Below, one piece after another: positions 17,425 to 26,700 of a stretch of 64,000 nt of DNA (position 1 is the stretch's first letter; every line of letters begins with the position of its first letter). The position numbers and the translations under genes are program-made. The DNA is taken from assembly GCF_002813695.1 (NCBI RefSeq), contig NZ_CP017768.1, positions 806,001 to 870,000 of the forward strand. Direction: 5' to 3'. The notes beneath the pieces were generated by a model. It was not told the DNA's origin and did not search any database. It worked only from the letters and a program-made list of their open reading frames with translations. This stretch comes from Methanobacterium subterraneum. Its GTDB lineage: Archaea; Methanobacteriota; Methanobacteria; Methanobacteriales; Methanobacteriaceae.

Positions 17425-17528
17425 CGGCTAACAATGGTTTCAAGCGGACCTGCATCTGAAAATGTAGGTGATAAAAGTTTTTTTTGTGGTGGTAAAAGCT
17501 GGTTGTGGAGTGGCTCGCCGCTTAAACC
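17425..17528 (+). other. attC-like folded site
   Basis: Directly after the DJ-1-like stop codon comes CGGCTAACAATGG, then GGTTTCAAGCGG (17436-17447). Across a spacer this pairs with CCGCTTAAACC (17518-17528) except for one bulged C at 17441. Paired L''/L' arms with an extrahelical base, preceded by an R''-like GGCTAAC, are hallmarks of integron attC sites. A matching R' (GTTAGCC-like) is not seen after the right arm, so the site is incomplete or decayed. Confidence 0.55.
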
Positions 17529-17582
17529 TATGATAAATAATAGATGAGATGGAAGTACCAAGGATAGTATGGTAAGCCAATA

Positions 17583-18146
17583 ATGGAAATAACTCAAACG
17601 TTGTACGTCACCAATCGAGATGATTGGCGAAATTGGTTGAAAGAGTATTACAGAAGTGAGCAAGAAATCTGGTTGATCTACTACCGGAAAGATGCAGGGA
17701 AACTGCGCATACCGTATAACGATGCAGTCGAAGAAGCACTCTGTTTTGGGTGGATAGACAGCATTATGAAAAATCTGGATCATGAGCGGTTTGTACAGCG
17801 GTTTAGTCCCAGAAAGACAAAAAGTGATTATTCGCAAACAAACAAAGAAAGGCTAAAGAGGCTCATTAATCAGGGCAAGATAATCCCGGAAGTCTTGGAC
17901 AGTTTATCTGAAGTCGATTTGGATGATTTCGCTTTTCCAACCGATATCACAGCAGCCATCCGAGAGAACGAACAAGCTTGGGAAAATTATCAAAAATACT
18001 CTGAATCATATCGGCGGATACGAATTGCTTACATTGATGCGGGTAGAAAAAGACCGGGTGAGTATGAAAAGCGCTTGAAGCATTTCATCAAGATGACAGA
18101 GAAAGACAAGCAATTTGGCTTTGGGATTGAAGATTACTACTACTAA
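17583..18146 (+). CDS. YdeI/OmpD-associated-family protein (bacteriocin-protection-like)
   Basis: A 187-residue protein of the bacterial YdeI-like family. It shows the characteristic opening LYVTNRDDWRNWL, EIWLIYYRKDAGK, the strongly conserved DAVEEALCFGWIDS, and RFVQRFSPRKTKSDYSQTN, and ends in a basic region with KRPGEYEKRLKHF. Members have been linked to resistance to bacteriocins and antimicrobial peptides, but the biochemistry is unsettled. The gene is complete and starts at ATG 17583. It is flanked by an attC-like fold upstream and a GC-rich hairpin downstream, and it looks like a bacterial import. Confidence 0.8.
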   Translation: MEITQTLYVTNRDDWRNWLKEYYRSEQEIWLIYYRKDAGKLRIPYNDAVEEALCFGWIDSIMKNLDHERFVQRFSPRKTKSDYSQTNKERLKRLINQGKIIPEVLDSLSEVDLDDFAFPTDITAAIRENEQAWENYQKYSESYRRIRIAYIDAGRKRPGEYEKRLKHFIKMTEKDKQFGFGIEDYYY

Positions 18147-18171
18147 GTGAAGAATTGCTGAGAAATACTGT

Positions 18172-18213
18172 GCGGGCTAACCCCGGCTGCACAAGACCGG
18201 GATGATCGCCCGT
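18172..18213 (+). other. GC-rich imperfect hairpin after the YdeI-like gene
   Basis: GCGGGC-TAAC-CCCGG pairs with CCGGG-ATGATC-GCCCGT around a short loop, giving two stems separated by a symmetric internal loop. It starts 25 bases after the stop codon at 18146. It could be a bacterial-type transcription terminator or another decayed recombination site. GTTGAAACC follows it. Confidence 0.45.
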
Positions 18214-18373
18214 TGAAACCGCGATACACATAAAAGCAATTTTAAAGAATATTGAAAAAATTTATTAACAAAAAAGTTAGTTCTATTTTATTAAAATTTT
18301 AAACGATAAAATTAAATTATCAAATAACGGGCGCGAAACCGAAACTTTTATAAAGAAAAGTAAAACTGGTTTA

Positions 18374-18503
18374 GCTAACATAAAGGGCATTCAAGTAAAA
18401 GTAAGCTTAAGTGTGCGGTCTATTAAATAAAATTGTTCTAAAGGTACTGCCGGCAGCTTAGCCGCAAGGTCGTTAGCGGTAATGAGGGGCGATACAACGG
18501 AAA
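18374..18503 (+). other. Second attC-like site ending in the 33-mer repeat, copy 2
   Basis: GCTAAC (18374-18379) is the exact complement of GTTAGC (18472-18477). Inside them lie TTCAAG (about 18390) and CAGCTTAGCC (about 18454), matching the order R''-L''-L'-R' of attC sites. The 33-mer at 18471-18503 (CGTTAGCGGTAATGAGGGG to ACGGAAA) repeats that at 16750. The GNAT gene starts 32 bases later. The inner arms pair less well than those at 17436/17518. Confidence 0.45.
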
Positions 18504-18534
18504 ATAAAACTTATCAAATTAGGAAACAACAGAT

Positions 18535-18981
18535 ATGGTTAAAATAGAAAAAATTATGGAAAATAAGAAACAGTTCCTGGACTTATTGTTGTTGGCAGAC
18601 GAGCAGGAAAACATGATTGACAAGTATTTACCTGACGGGGACTTGTTTGCTTTATATGATGATGATTTGAGGAGTGTTTGCGTGGTAGTGCCCATAGATA
18701 GCAGGAACTGCGAGTTGAAAAACATAGCGACATATGAGAAATATCAGGGCCAGGGGTATGGTCGAGCATTGATAAATTTCATTTCTGATTTCTACAAAAA
18801 GGACTACCAGACAATGCTGGTGGGGACTGGTGAAACCCCGGCAATCTTGTCGTTTTATGAAAGTTGTGGATTTCGAAAGTCACATCGGGTGAAGAATTTT
18901 TTTACAGACAATTACGACCACCCCATGTTCGATGGGGACATACAACTTGTGGACATGATTTATCTTAAAAAGGATTTATAG
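18535..18981 (+). CDS. GNAT-family N-acetyltransferase
   Basis: A 148-residue GCN5-related acetyltransferase, transferring an acetyl group from acetyl-CoA to an amine substrate that cannot be named. The acetyl-CoA-binding motif A is clear as [13 protein letters not shown] near residues 66-78, and motif B as [18 protein letters not shown] near 105-122. The length is normal and the start at ATG 18535 is supported by alignment of the N-terminal strand. It follows the attC-like site and 33-mer repeat. GNAT genes are among the commonest integron cassette cargo, which fits the reading of this stretch as a cassette cluster. Confidence 0.83.
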   Translation: MVKIEKIMENKKQFLDLLLLADEQENMIDKYLPDGDLFALYDDDLRSVCVVVPIDSRNCELKNIATYEKYQGQGYGRALINFISDFYKKDYQTMLVGTGETPAILSFYESCGFRKSHRVKNFFTDNYDHPMFDGDIQLVDMIYLKKDL

Positions 18982-19129
18982 GAATAACCGGAAATGTATT
19001 AACCCAGCATTTTAGTCTCAGGGGGATAGATGTGAGTTCCACCATTCGCATCGTTCTATATACGCGACCTTAGTGGCAATCATGAGCACTGATAATTGAC
19101 AAAAATTAAAATTAAGGGGGATTAGTTTT

Positions 19130-19903
19130 ATGAGCGAAAACCAGACCATTCACGAATTTGACTTGAATATTATTTATGATTACTTCGGGAATACCCAGCG
19201 ACAAGGACCAGGAAGTCCGGAAATTACGCTCAAAGCACTGAGTTTTATAGGTGGTCTTACCGCTGAATCCAAAATTGCCGATATTGGTTGCGGGACCGGC
19301 GGTCAGACAATGGTGTTGGCCCAAAACACAGCCAGCGAAATCATCGGTGTTGATTTATTCCCGGAGTTTATCCAACAATTTAACCAAAACATCCAGAACC
19401 AAAATCTTATGGGTAGAGTGCAGGGTGTCACTGGTGATATGAAAGATCTTCCCTTTACAGAAGGAGAATTGGACTTGATCTGGTCGGAAGGTGCGATTTA
19501 TAACATTGGATTTGAACGTGGATTAAGCGAGTGGCGAAAGTTTCTTAAAACCGGTGGATATATTGCAGTTACCGAAAATACCTGGTTTACCCAGGAGCGA
19601 CCCGTGGAGATTGAGGACTTTTGGCAGGAAGCCTATCCTGAAATAGACACCATATCCCATAAGGTTGCTCAAATGGAAAAAGCAGGTTATCTTCCCATTG
19701 CTACCTTTGTGGTTCCCGAAGATTGTTGGACCTATTATTATGAAGTTCAGCATCCCCAAATGCAGGAGTCTTTACTGGAAAAGTATAAGGGCAATAAATC
19801 CGCAGAAGAATTCATAGCCTATCAACGGTATGAGGCAGAGTTATATCGTAAATACAAAGAATATTATGGGTATGTGTTTTATATTGGGAAAAGAATTAAA
19901 TAA
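19130..19903 (+). CDS. SAM-dependent class I methyltransferase
   Basis: A 257-residue class I methyltransferase. Motif [17 protein letters not shown] near residues 45-60 binds S-adenosylmethionine, motif II ends at [10 protein letters not shown] near 72, and [15 protein letters not shown] near 113 is the post-II region. The C-terminal part ([29 protein letters not shown]) is typical of bacterial small-molecule methyltransferases; the substrate is unknown. GGGGGATT precedes the ATG at 19130. It is the last gene of the cassette-like row, followed by a bacterial-style hairpin terminator at 20001. Confidence 0.82.
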   Translation: MSENQTIHEFDLNIIYDYFGNTQRQGPGSPEITLKALSFIGGLTAESKIADIGCGTGGQTMVLAQNTASEIIGVDLFPEFIQQFNQNIQNQNLMGRVQGVTGDMKDLPFTEGELDLIWSEGAIYNIGFERGLSEWRKFLKTGGYIAVTENTWFTQERPVEIEDFWQEAYPEIDTISHKVAQMEKAGYLPIATFVVPEDCWTYYYEVQHPQMQESLLEKYKGNKSAEEFIAYQRYEAELYRKYKEYYGYVFYIGKRIK

Positions 19904-20000
19904 ATGACTGCCTTTAACCAGTGGTCATATGCCCTAGGTTTTTAGTTGTATATCAATCACATCGAGGTTGGTAAAGGGGTGTAAGATGTCACTGGGAAAT

Positions 20001-20019
20001 CCCCTACGGCGGGGTTTTT
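20001..20019 (+). terminator. Intrinsic (bacterial-style) terminator
   Basis: CCCC-TACGGC-GGGG is followed directly by TTTTT. It lies about 100 bases after the methyltransferase stop. A GC stem plus T-tract is unusual in this genome, where T-runs alone serve, and hints at bacterial origin of the preceding DNA. Confidence 0.5.
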
Positions 20020-20115
20020 AAAGGAAAAATAATATTAGGGGGAGGGAATTATCACTGATGATTTTAAATTTATAAATAATCTTTGTCAAAATTACTTCTT
20101 TAAAGTAAAATTATA

Positions 20116-21492
20116 GTCTACGACATTAAAAATTTAACAATTTGTTTTTATAATTTTTTTTATCCATCCTTCGTATAATGTTTCATTTCCGACTATTTCA
20201 TTGTAGTAAGATTTAAATTTTTGAATTAAGAATGTTTCATCTTTTATATAGATTTTAGACAGTTCACGTTTTATTATTCTCCAAACTTGTTCTATAGGAT
20301 TTAGTTTTGGAGAATATGGGGGTAAAAGTATTAATTGGATATTAAGGATTTCACAAGCTTTTTTAGCTAATTGTGCTTTATGAACTGGATAATTGTCTAA
20401 AATTATTACAATTTTTGTTTCTTTTTTTAATTGACTTATAATTTCAGAGTTTTCTAAATTTTTAACAATATTTTCCCTTTGTAATTTGTCAATTATTCTT
20501 TGATTCTTTTTATTTTCATTTTCTAAGATAATCCTCATTTTTTTCTTGATTTGTTCGATATTTAAATCTTTTTGAGGTGTGAAAAAATCGTCAATAATAT
20601 GTTTAAATTCAGTTTTATCAAGGAAATCTGCTTCTAAAAGCGTTTTTAGATGTGTTTCATCAATGTTAATATTATTTAAAATGGAATTCAATTTAGATTT
20701 GCAATATGGGTTGTTTGAGTTTTGAATTCTAATTTTAACTAGAAAATTGATAAAATCAAATGTTTTAGATCCTTTGGGAAAGTCTATTAATGATTTGCCG
20801 TTTGCTGACTGGAATCCTATTCCTGTAACTGAAAATTTATCTGGATTTTTCTTTAAAATGTTTTTAGTTCTTTTTTTATACCAAATACGGCCTGAATTAC
20901 CAATATTTTGGCATGCTGTCTGATCTAAAAATCCAATTATGCTATTTTCAAGATTTATTCCTCGAAGTTTTTTTTAAGTGATTCTTCAGCATCTTCTGGC
21001 ATTTTTGAATATATCGTATAAGGTTTACCATATCCAAATTTTAAATCTCTTAAAATTCTTTCCACCTGTCTAATACTGTATTCAACATTAAATTTTTCTT
21101 TTATTAATTCTAAAACCTGTTTAGAGCTATAAATCTTATTATCAATGATAATTTCAGATAATTCTTCTTTTTGCTCAGGAGTAAGTTTCGATTGACCCCC
21201 ACTACCAGATTTTCTGCCTAAAGAATCATATCCACCTTCATTCCATTGATTTAACCAATTATGCCCAGTAACTCTTGTAATTCCCAGTTTTTTACAAGAT
21301 TCTGTGATAGAAACATCATGATAAATATCATTTATGAAATACAACTTGTTTAAAACTTTTACATCCTGTTCCAACTTCTTTATTCTAATTTGAAGCTCTT
21401 CAACACTCGTAAAATCCTTATTTATAGTTGGCTTTCTATTCATATAAATAAATATAAAACCCACCATATATAAAATTTTCTATGTCGTTAAC
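20116..21492 (-). mobile_element. IS630-family insertion sequence
   Basis: About 1.38 kb, bounded by inverted repeats: left GTCTACGACATTAAAAATTT and, on the other strand at the right end, GTTAACGACATAGAAAATTTT-like sequence (9 of the first 11 bases agree). TA dinucleotides lie outside each end, at 20114-20115 and 21493-21494, the TA target duplication expected for IS630. The right inverted repeat contains the ATG at 21482 from which the neighbouring recombinase frame could be read, so the element has inserted into or against that gene. Confidence 0.75.
20134..21467 (-). CDS. IS630-family transposase in two frames, joined by a possible -1 frameshift
   Basis: OrfA (from 21467 or 21443) carries the helix-turn-helix region KKLGITRVTGHNWLNQW and stops at 20955. 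OrfB is open in the -1 frame from that junction to 20134. It has the DDE catalytic residues: LDQTAC (first Asp), VIILDNYPVHKA (second Asp) and PPYSPKLNPIEQVWR (Glu). Just before the OrfA stop is A8C (CTT AAA AAA AAC). Slipping one base back there gives SLKKKLRGINLENSIIGFLDQ, a natural IS630 sequence. Programmed -1 frameshifting at A-runs is known for insertion sequences; a lost A is the alternative. Together the frames encode about 440 residues. Confidence 0.8.
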
Positions 21493-21511
21493 TATATCTC
21501 AAATTGAATTA

Positions 21512-22558
21512 ATGGATAGAAAAGTAACTTTAAACTTACTCAGATACAAAAAATTCCTTATTGATGACGGGAAGGCTCCAAGCACTATTAATTTAAATTT
21601 TGCTGCTATCAAATCTTTTTATAAAGCTTTTCAGATTATTTTGCCGGAAATTGTAATGGATAAAGGGGATCTTGGTCTTGAAAAAAATCAAGGTAAGAGA
21701 TTAAAGAAGAAAGATATTCTTAAAATGATTGGTGTTGCATCACCTCGCGAAAGAGCACTGATCTATTTAATGGCTTTAAGTGGTATGGGTCAACAAGAAG
21801 CTCGTAATCTTACTATAAAAGTCCTTTTAGATTCTGCCAGTGAAGCTATTGATGTTGACATGAAAAGTCTTGATGATCTTTATTCTCATGAAGAACTAGT
21901 TCTAAAAGAGGTTTTAATTCTTACAATTAGAAGAAAAAAGGTTAAATATCGTCACCAGACCTTTTCACCACCGGAAGTTACTCGTGAATTAATAAATTAC
22001 TTAAAAGAGAGATGTTACGGGAGAAATGAAAATATCAGGGTACATAGTATCTATGATAAAATTTTTGTCAATAAACATGGTGGAGAACTTAGCTGTGATA
22101 GTATAGTAACAAATTTTAGAAGAACTGGTCAAGAAGCTGGTTTTACTAAAGAAAATGGTAGTTATTCTTTTTGGAGAAGCCATGCCATGAGAAAATACTT
22201 CATCAGTAAAATTATTAATAAAACCGGTGAAAAAATAATTGCAGATTACATGGCAGGTCATAAAATAAGTGAACAGGACCGTACTTACTGGATGGCCAAT
22301 CCGTATGATTTGAAGAAACTTTATTTAAGAACATTGCCTCTTCTTTCCATTGATAATGCAAAAGTTAGGGATGTTGACAGTGATGAGCTTAAGATTGTGG
22401 AGGCAGATTCAAAAAGGAAAGATGAAAGGATAGAAGCTTTAGAAAAACGTCAAGAAGATTATGATAAACAGCAAGATTTTGTTGACCAATTATTGCATAA
22501 TGAAGAGTTTAGAGAAAGATTTTTTGGGCATAGTAGTAGCAATGGAAATTTGAAATAA
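21512..22558 (+). CDS. Tyrosine recombinase (archaeal phage-integrase type), probably N-terminally truncated
   Basis: About 348 residues from ATG 21512; the same frame opens at 21482 inside the inverted repeat of the insertion sequence. SAM-like core-binding region near residues 8-45 (LNLLRYKKFLIDDGKAPSTIN), then a catalytic domain with the HAMRK box (the HXXR motif), MAGHK and TYWMANP with the likely nucleophile Tyr. The first catalytic Arg, expected in a TGLRISE-like motif, is replaced: the segment reads SGMGQQEARNL. A coiled C-terminal tail follows. Related archaeal integrases carry a longer N-terminus, so the IS630 element has probably removed it. No tRNA attachment site is visible. Confidence 0.75.
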   Translation: MDRKVTLNLLRYKKFLIDDGKAPSTINLNFAAIKSFYKAFQIILPEIVMDKGDLGLEKNQGKRLKKKDILKMIGVASPRERALIYLMALSGMGQQEARNLTIKVLLDSASEAIDVDMKSLDDLYSHEELVLKEVLILTIRRKKVKYRHQTFSPPEVTRELINYLKERCYGRNENIRVHSIYDKIFVNKHGGELSCDSIVTNFRRTGQEAGFTKENGSYSFWRSHAMRKYFISKIINKTGEKIIADYMAGHKISEQDRTYWMANPYDLKKLYLRTLPLLSIDNAKVRDVDSDELKIVEADSKRKDERIEALEKRQEDYDKQQDFVDQLLHNEEFRERFFGHSSSNGNLK

Positions 22559-22654
22559 TTTTAATTATAAATTGTAATAAATGTGTCACCTTTAAGGCTA
22601 TTTTTGTTATAAAACATATTAAAAATTATTACTAAATTTCATCGTCTATTTTTG

Positions 22655-22735
22655 TTAAAGCCAATTTATATTCCTGTAATACTTTAAATTCGCTCCACAC
22701 TCACATTCCTCAGTGAAGTCATAGGGTAAGTCTTT
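22655..22735 (-). pseudogene. Remnant of a zinc-ribbon protein
   Basis: Immediately after, and in frame with, the stop of the 133-residue gene, the strand encodes KKDLPYDFTEECECGANLKYY and stops at 22655. The core matches [18 protein letters not shown] of the complete zinc-ribbon protein at 46370-47080, but the first CXXC half is absent. It is the leftover half of a related gene. Confidence 0.5.
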
Positions 22736-22741
22736 TTTATT

Positions 22742-23143
22742 CTAATTTTCCATAATATAGGTGGTGGCAGTGAATATTACTCCATAAATAATTAGTATCG
22801 AAGAAAATAAGGGGTCTCCGGTTAAGAAAATATTTAACAATGCCGTGATTGGAATAATTGCAGATATGAGTAAAATTAAGATAATAAGCATTTCTTTAGG
22901 GGCCGGAAGATCTTCTGTTCCTAAATTCTTTTTTAAAACCAGAAACACAGGGATCGCGCTCAAAGCCATTAAGAGGAGTACTATTTTTATAATCATCACA
23001 TAAGAGAGTGTTTCTTGTTGTAGTTGGCTTATGGAGGTATTGACACCAACATCTGGGAAAAGATAAAGAGTAATTATCCTCTGAATAACTATAAAATAAA
23101 ATAGGGCCAAGAAAACTATGATAAACTTTTTATTTAGTTTCAT
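22742..23143 (-). CDS. Small membrane protein, four predicted helices
   Basis: A 133-residue hydrophobic protein with about four membrane segments (residues 7-25, 48-66, 82-100 and 110-128) and short charged loops. I do not recognise the family. Its ATG overlaps the stop of the upstream gene by four bases (ATGA), so the two are translationally coupled. It is the last gene of the operon headed by the 1241-residue surface protein, which suggests a helper role in its display or export. A zinc-ribbon gene remnant follows in the same frame. Confidence 0.6.
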   Translation of the reverse strand: MKLNKKFIIVFLALFYFIVIQRIITLYLFPDVGVNTSISQLQQETLSYVMIIKIVLLLMALSAIPVFLVLKKNLGTEDLPAPKEMLIILILLISAIIPITALLNIFLTGDPLFSSILIIYGVIFTATTYIMEN

Positions 23144-23748
23144 TTTTTCAGGAACCCTTCAAAGTTATTCTGTCCTTTTTTTTCATATATTAAACCTTCA
23201 TAATCATCATGACGTAATTTAATAGGGAACATATCTGGATCTAAATTGTTGTCATTGCAAAAGTGGACTCCAAAGTCAATTAAGGATTGTACAGATTTTT
23301 TTAGATCTTCATCATGTCTTTCCCCTAAAACCCTTCTTCTTCGTGGAATCGTGACTGAAAATAATACATATAATAGAGGTAAACCAACTATAAACACCAT
23401 TAAACAGATTTGTAATATACTTAGCGAATAAATAAATGCAATTCCAAGAGTAATTGCCACTATCAGAAATACAACAAAGGATAAGTATATAAAAGGAATT
23501 ACCATCTCTTTTGAATCAATTTTAGTATCATTACGGTAATTATGCATTTCTTTTTTAATTTTTCGATTTATTTCAGGGTTATTTTTTAAAAAATAAGATT
23601 TATGGCCGGATTTAAACAGTAATTCTAAAGTCCCAGTAAAAGATAAAGTACTAACTCCCAACATTATTGGGGGGCGTAAGGAATCCAATTCCATTATATA
23701 ACCTTCTAAACCATCCAACACTTTATTTGAATTAATATTTCCTGCCAT
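23140..23748 (-). CDS. Membrane protein with two central helices
   Basis: A 202-residue protein. Two long membrane segments near residues 86-106 and 112-132 (VIPFIYLSFVVFLIVAITLGIAF and a following SILQICLMVFIVGLPLL region) are flanked by charged cytoplasmic regions. The C-terminal part RHDEDLKKSVQSLIDFG...DPDMFPIKLRHDDYEGLIYEK looks like a folded domain. I do not recognise the family. The start lies four bases after the stop of the surface-protein gene, and the end overlaps the next gene by four bases, so this is the middle gene of a tight three-gene operon. Confidence 0.6.
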   Translation of the reverse strand: MAGNINSNKVLDGLEGYIMELDSLRPPIMLGVSTLSFTGTLELLFKSGHKSYFLKNNPEINRKIKKEMHNYRNDTKIDSKEMVIPFIYLSFVVFLIVAITLGIAFIYSLSILQICLMVFIVGLPLLYVLFSVTIPRRRRVLGERHDEDLKKSVQSLIDFGVHFCNDNNLDPDMFPIKLRHDDYEGLIYEKKGQNNFEGFLKK

Positions 23749-23752
23749 TATA

Positions 23753-26700
23753 TCAACCTTTTGGACGATTATACATATAATATGTGAGTATAATTACTAA
23801 AATTGGTCCTAGAATAACAATTGCAATTAAGAAAAATAGGAGTAGTGATAGCCCTAATCCTAATAATCCTATTACACTAAACAGTGCCCAGAATAAAAGA
23901 CCAACAAACCCTATGCAAAAAAATATTGTAATTACATCCCCTAATATTAGTAAAATCTCCAAAATTAGTTTTAATAAAGGTGTCCCATCATTGGGATCTG
24001 TGGATTCATCTGCACTTCCAGTTGAAGCATCATTTGAACTTCCTGTTGATGATCCAGTTGATGAAGATTCAGTTGATGAAGATCCGTCCACTGGTTTATT
24101 ATTTGAACTTTCTGGTTCTGAAGGTTTAGTTAAAGGATTTTTCACATTTAGATTTTGGTATACATAATATGTCAATGATGATTCAGCTTCATTACCAGCA
24201 TAATCGAATGCTTTTAATTTTACAACATAGTTTCCAAGTGGGATAAGGTATGGGAAATTTAATTGCAGAATCCACTGATTATTTGAGTATTTTAAAATAT
24301 TTTCAGAACCATCTTCTAAATATGCATGGATTTCTTTTGTATCAGATGAGGATTGAGCCATAACTGATGTAATTGGCCTAGAAAAGTCAATATACTTAAA
24401 TTTATTTGGAGTTATTGCTGCAGTTATCGTCGGTGGTGTATTATCTATGGTTAAGTTGATTATTTTGGTGTTTTGGTTGTCTGCATCATCGGTAGCTGTT
24501 ATTAAAACTGGATAGATTCCGTCGGGAAGGTTGGGGATTATGGTTTCAATATTCCATTCGCTACCCGAGTCCCATTTAAACCAGTCTGACCATTTATTAA
24601 ACCAATTCAAGTTGAAGGTATTTCCAAAAACAGTGGCTGTAACTTTTACTGTATCGTCTGGCACGAAATATGATCCTGTGGTACAAGAAACCCCTATTTT
24701 TAGTGTGTCACTTGATTTTATAGGACTGGGTGTGACAAACACGGAAAAATTAGGTGGAGTATTATCCACAATAAAACTAATAGAGCTCTCTGCAGTGATT
24801 ATGGTTGTATAATCTGGCCTAAACCAGCCAATTCCATATAAGCAAGTGATATAAATTGTTTTATACCCATCTTCTAAAGTGGGAACGGTGTAATTAAGGA
24901 GCCATGATCCATTGGTTTGTTTTTCTAAATTCATGGATTTTGAAGGTTTTGATACATAAACATAAACTTTCCATGGATCCGGATTCACATTAACTGTTAA
25001 AATTAAATTATCTCCTGACTTTAGTTTGGTTGGGGACACAGTGGGAGTTATGGTGGGGATTATGTTCACAACTGAGAAATTGATTGTTTGGTTTCCATGG
25101 TTTCCTGACCAGTCCTGAGCAGTTAATAAAGCGGTGTAACTTCCTTCTTCCAACCAGTCGAAATACCAGCTAGCCCATGTCCCATCTTCTTGGCGGTTGA
25201 GAATATAAACATTACCTAACACTGATGCGGTAGCACTGATAACATCAGGGTCAGAAGATGCTTGGAAATAAATACATGGTCTACTTGGAAATACCCTATT
25301 TATCATGTTGGTATGGGTTACAGTTCCGGAAACAACAGGTGCCTGGTTATCTAAAGGATTAAAAACATTAAAACTGAGGGGAAAAGTCATCATATTGCCT
25401 GAAATATCTTTAGCTGTTAATATGATAGAATAACTACCATCTGAAATATAAGGAACAGTGTATTGGAGAGTCCAAGTGCCATCAGCTAGTTTTGTTAAAT
25501 GGTAGGTTTGATTCAGGATCAGAGCCGATACACTAGTGGTATCAGAATCAGAAGTGGCTGTTATGGTGAGATTATCGTATGTTTTCACGGTATCTGGAGT
25601 AACTGAACCTGAAAACACTGGAGGTGTGTTATCCGCTGTGAAATAGAGGGCGGTTGTGTTTTGATTCCCGGCTTTATCAGTTGCTGTTAAAAGAATTGGA
25701 TAATTTCCATCGGAAAGTTGTGGAATCCAATAATAGAGTTTCCAACCGTTATTTTCTGGGTATAAGTCAAATCTTTCCCCCAAAATTAAAGCAGTTACAT
25801 TTATGGTGTCTTTGCTGGTAAGTGCATCAATAGAAATGCGATCTCCTGATTTAACTAAAGTTGGTGTAACTGTGGCTGAAATCATAGGAGGTGTATTATC
25901 CACCGTAAAATTGAGGTTAATTTGTTCTTGATTATCTGCACTATCAGTTGCAATTACTAAAACATCATACACTCCATCTGTAACAGATGACACGACATAA
26001 TCAAGATACCATAAACCATCTAGCCTTTTTCCCATTTTAAATGTATTACCTAAGATCCGAACATTTACACTGATAGAATTAGGACTATAAGCTTTTACTG
26101 TTATTTGATCCCCTGATTTTACTGTTTTAGGATATAATACTGCGTAAATAGATGATAAATTATTATTATTATAATAGACAAAAATGTTCCTATAATAGTT
26201 ATCGTATCCCTGAACTAAGTTGTTAGCGTAAGAACTGAATGCCACGTAATGCCCATCTCCACTTATAGCAGGATCATCGCTATTTTCGTTAGCATCTTCA
26301 CCTGTGCTGGAAACACTAACCTTTTTGGTGGTTTTGGATACACGGTCATGGACAAAGATATCTACAACATTATTATTATCTCCAAAGCTTAGCAACATTT
26401 TACAAACAGCTACTTGGGCATTACCTGATACAAATGCCACATAACGTCCATCTCCACTTATAGAAGGATTATAACTATCTTCATCGGATTCTTCACCGGT
26501 ACTGGATACACTTACCCTTTCTGTAATTCCTAATATCTGGTCATATATAAATACATCTTCACCAGTGGTATCATGTTCTACCAGATTATTGGCCCATGAT
26601 GAAAATGCTATGTAACGTCCATCAGAACTTATGGAAGGTTCATAACTAGGACCATCTGCATCTCCCCCACTAGAAATGCTTACCCTTTTAATGCTATTCT

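Noticed and set aside
22742..22744. TAG read-through joining the membrane protein to the zinc-ribbon remnant
   Set aside because: Pyrrolysine use is not expected in this group and the remnant lacks half of its zinc site, so simple decay is preferred.
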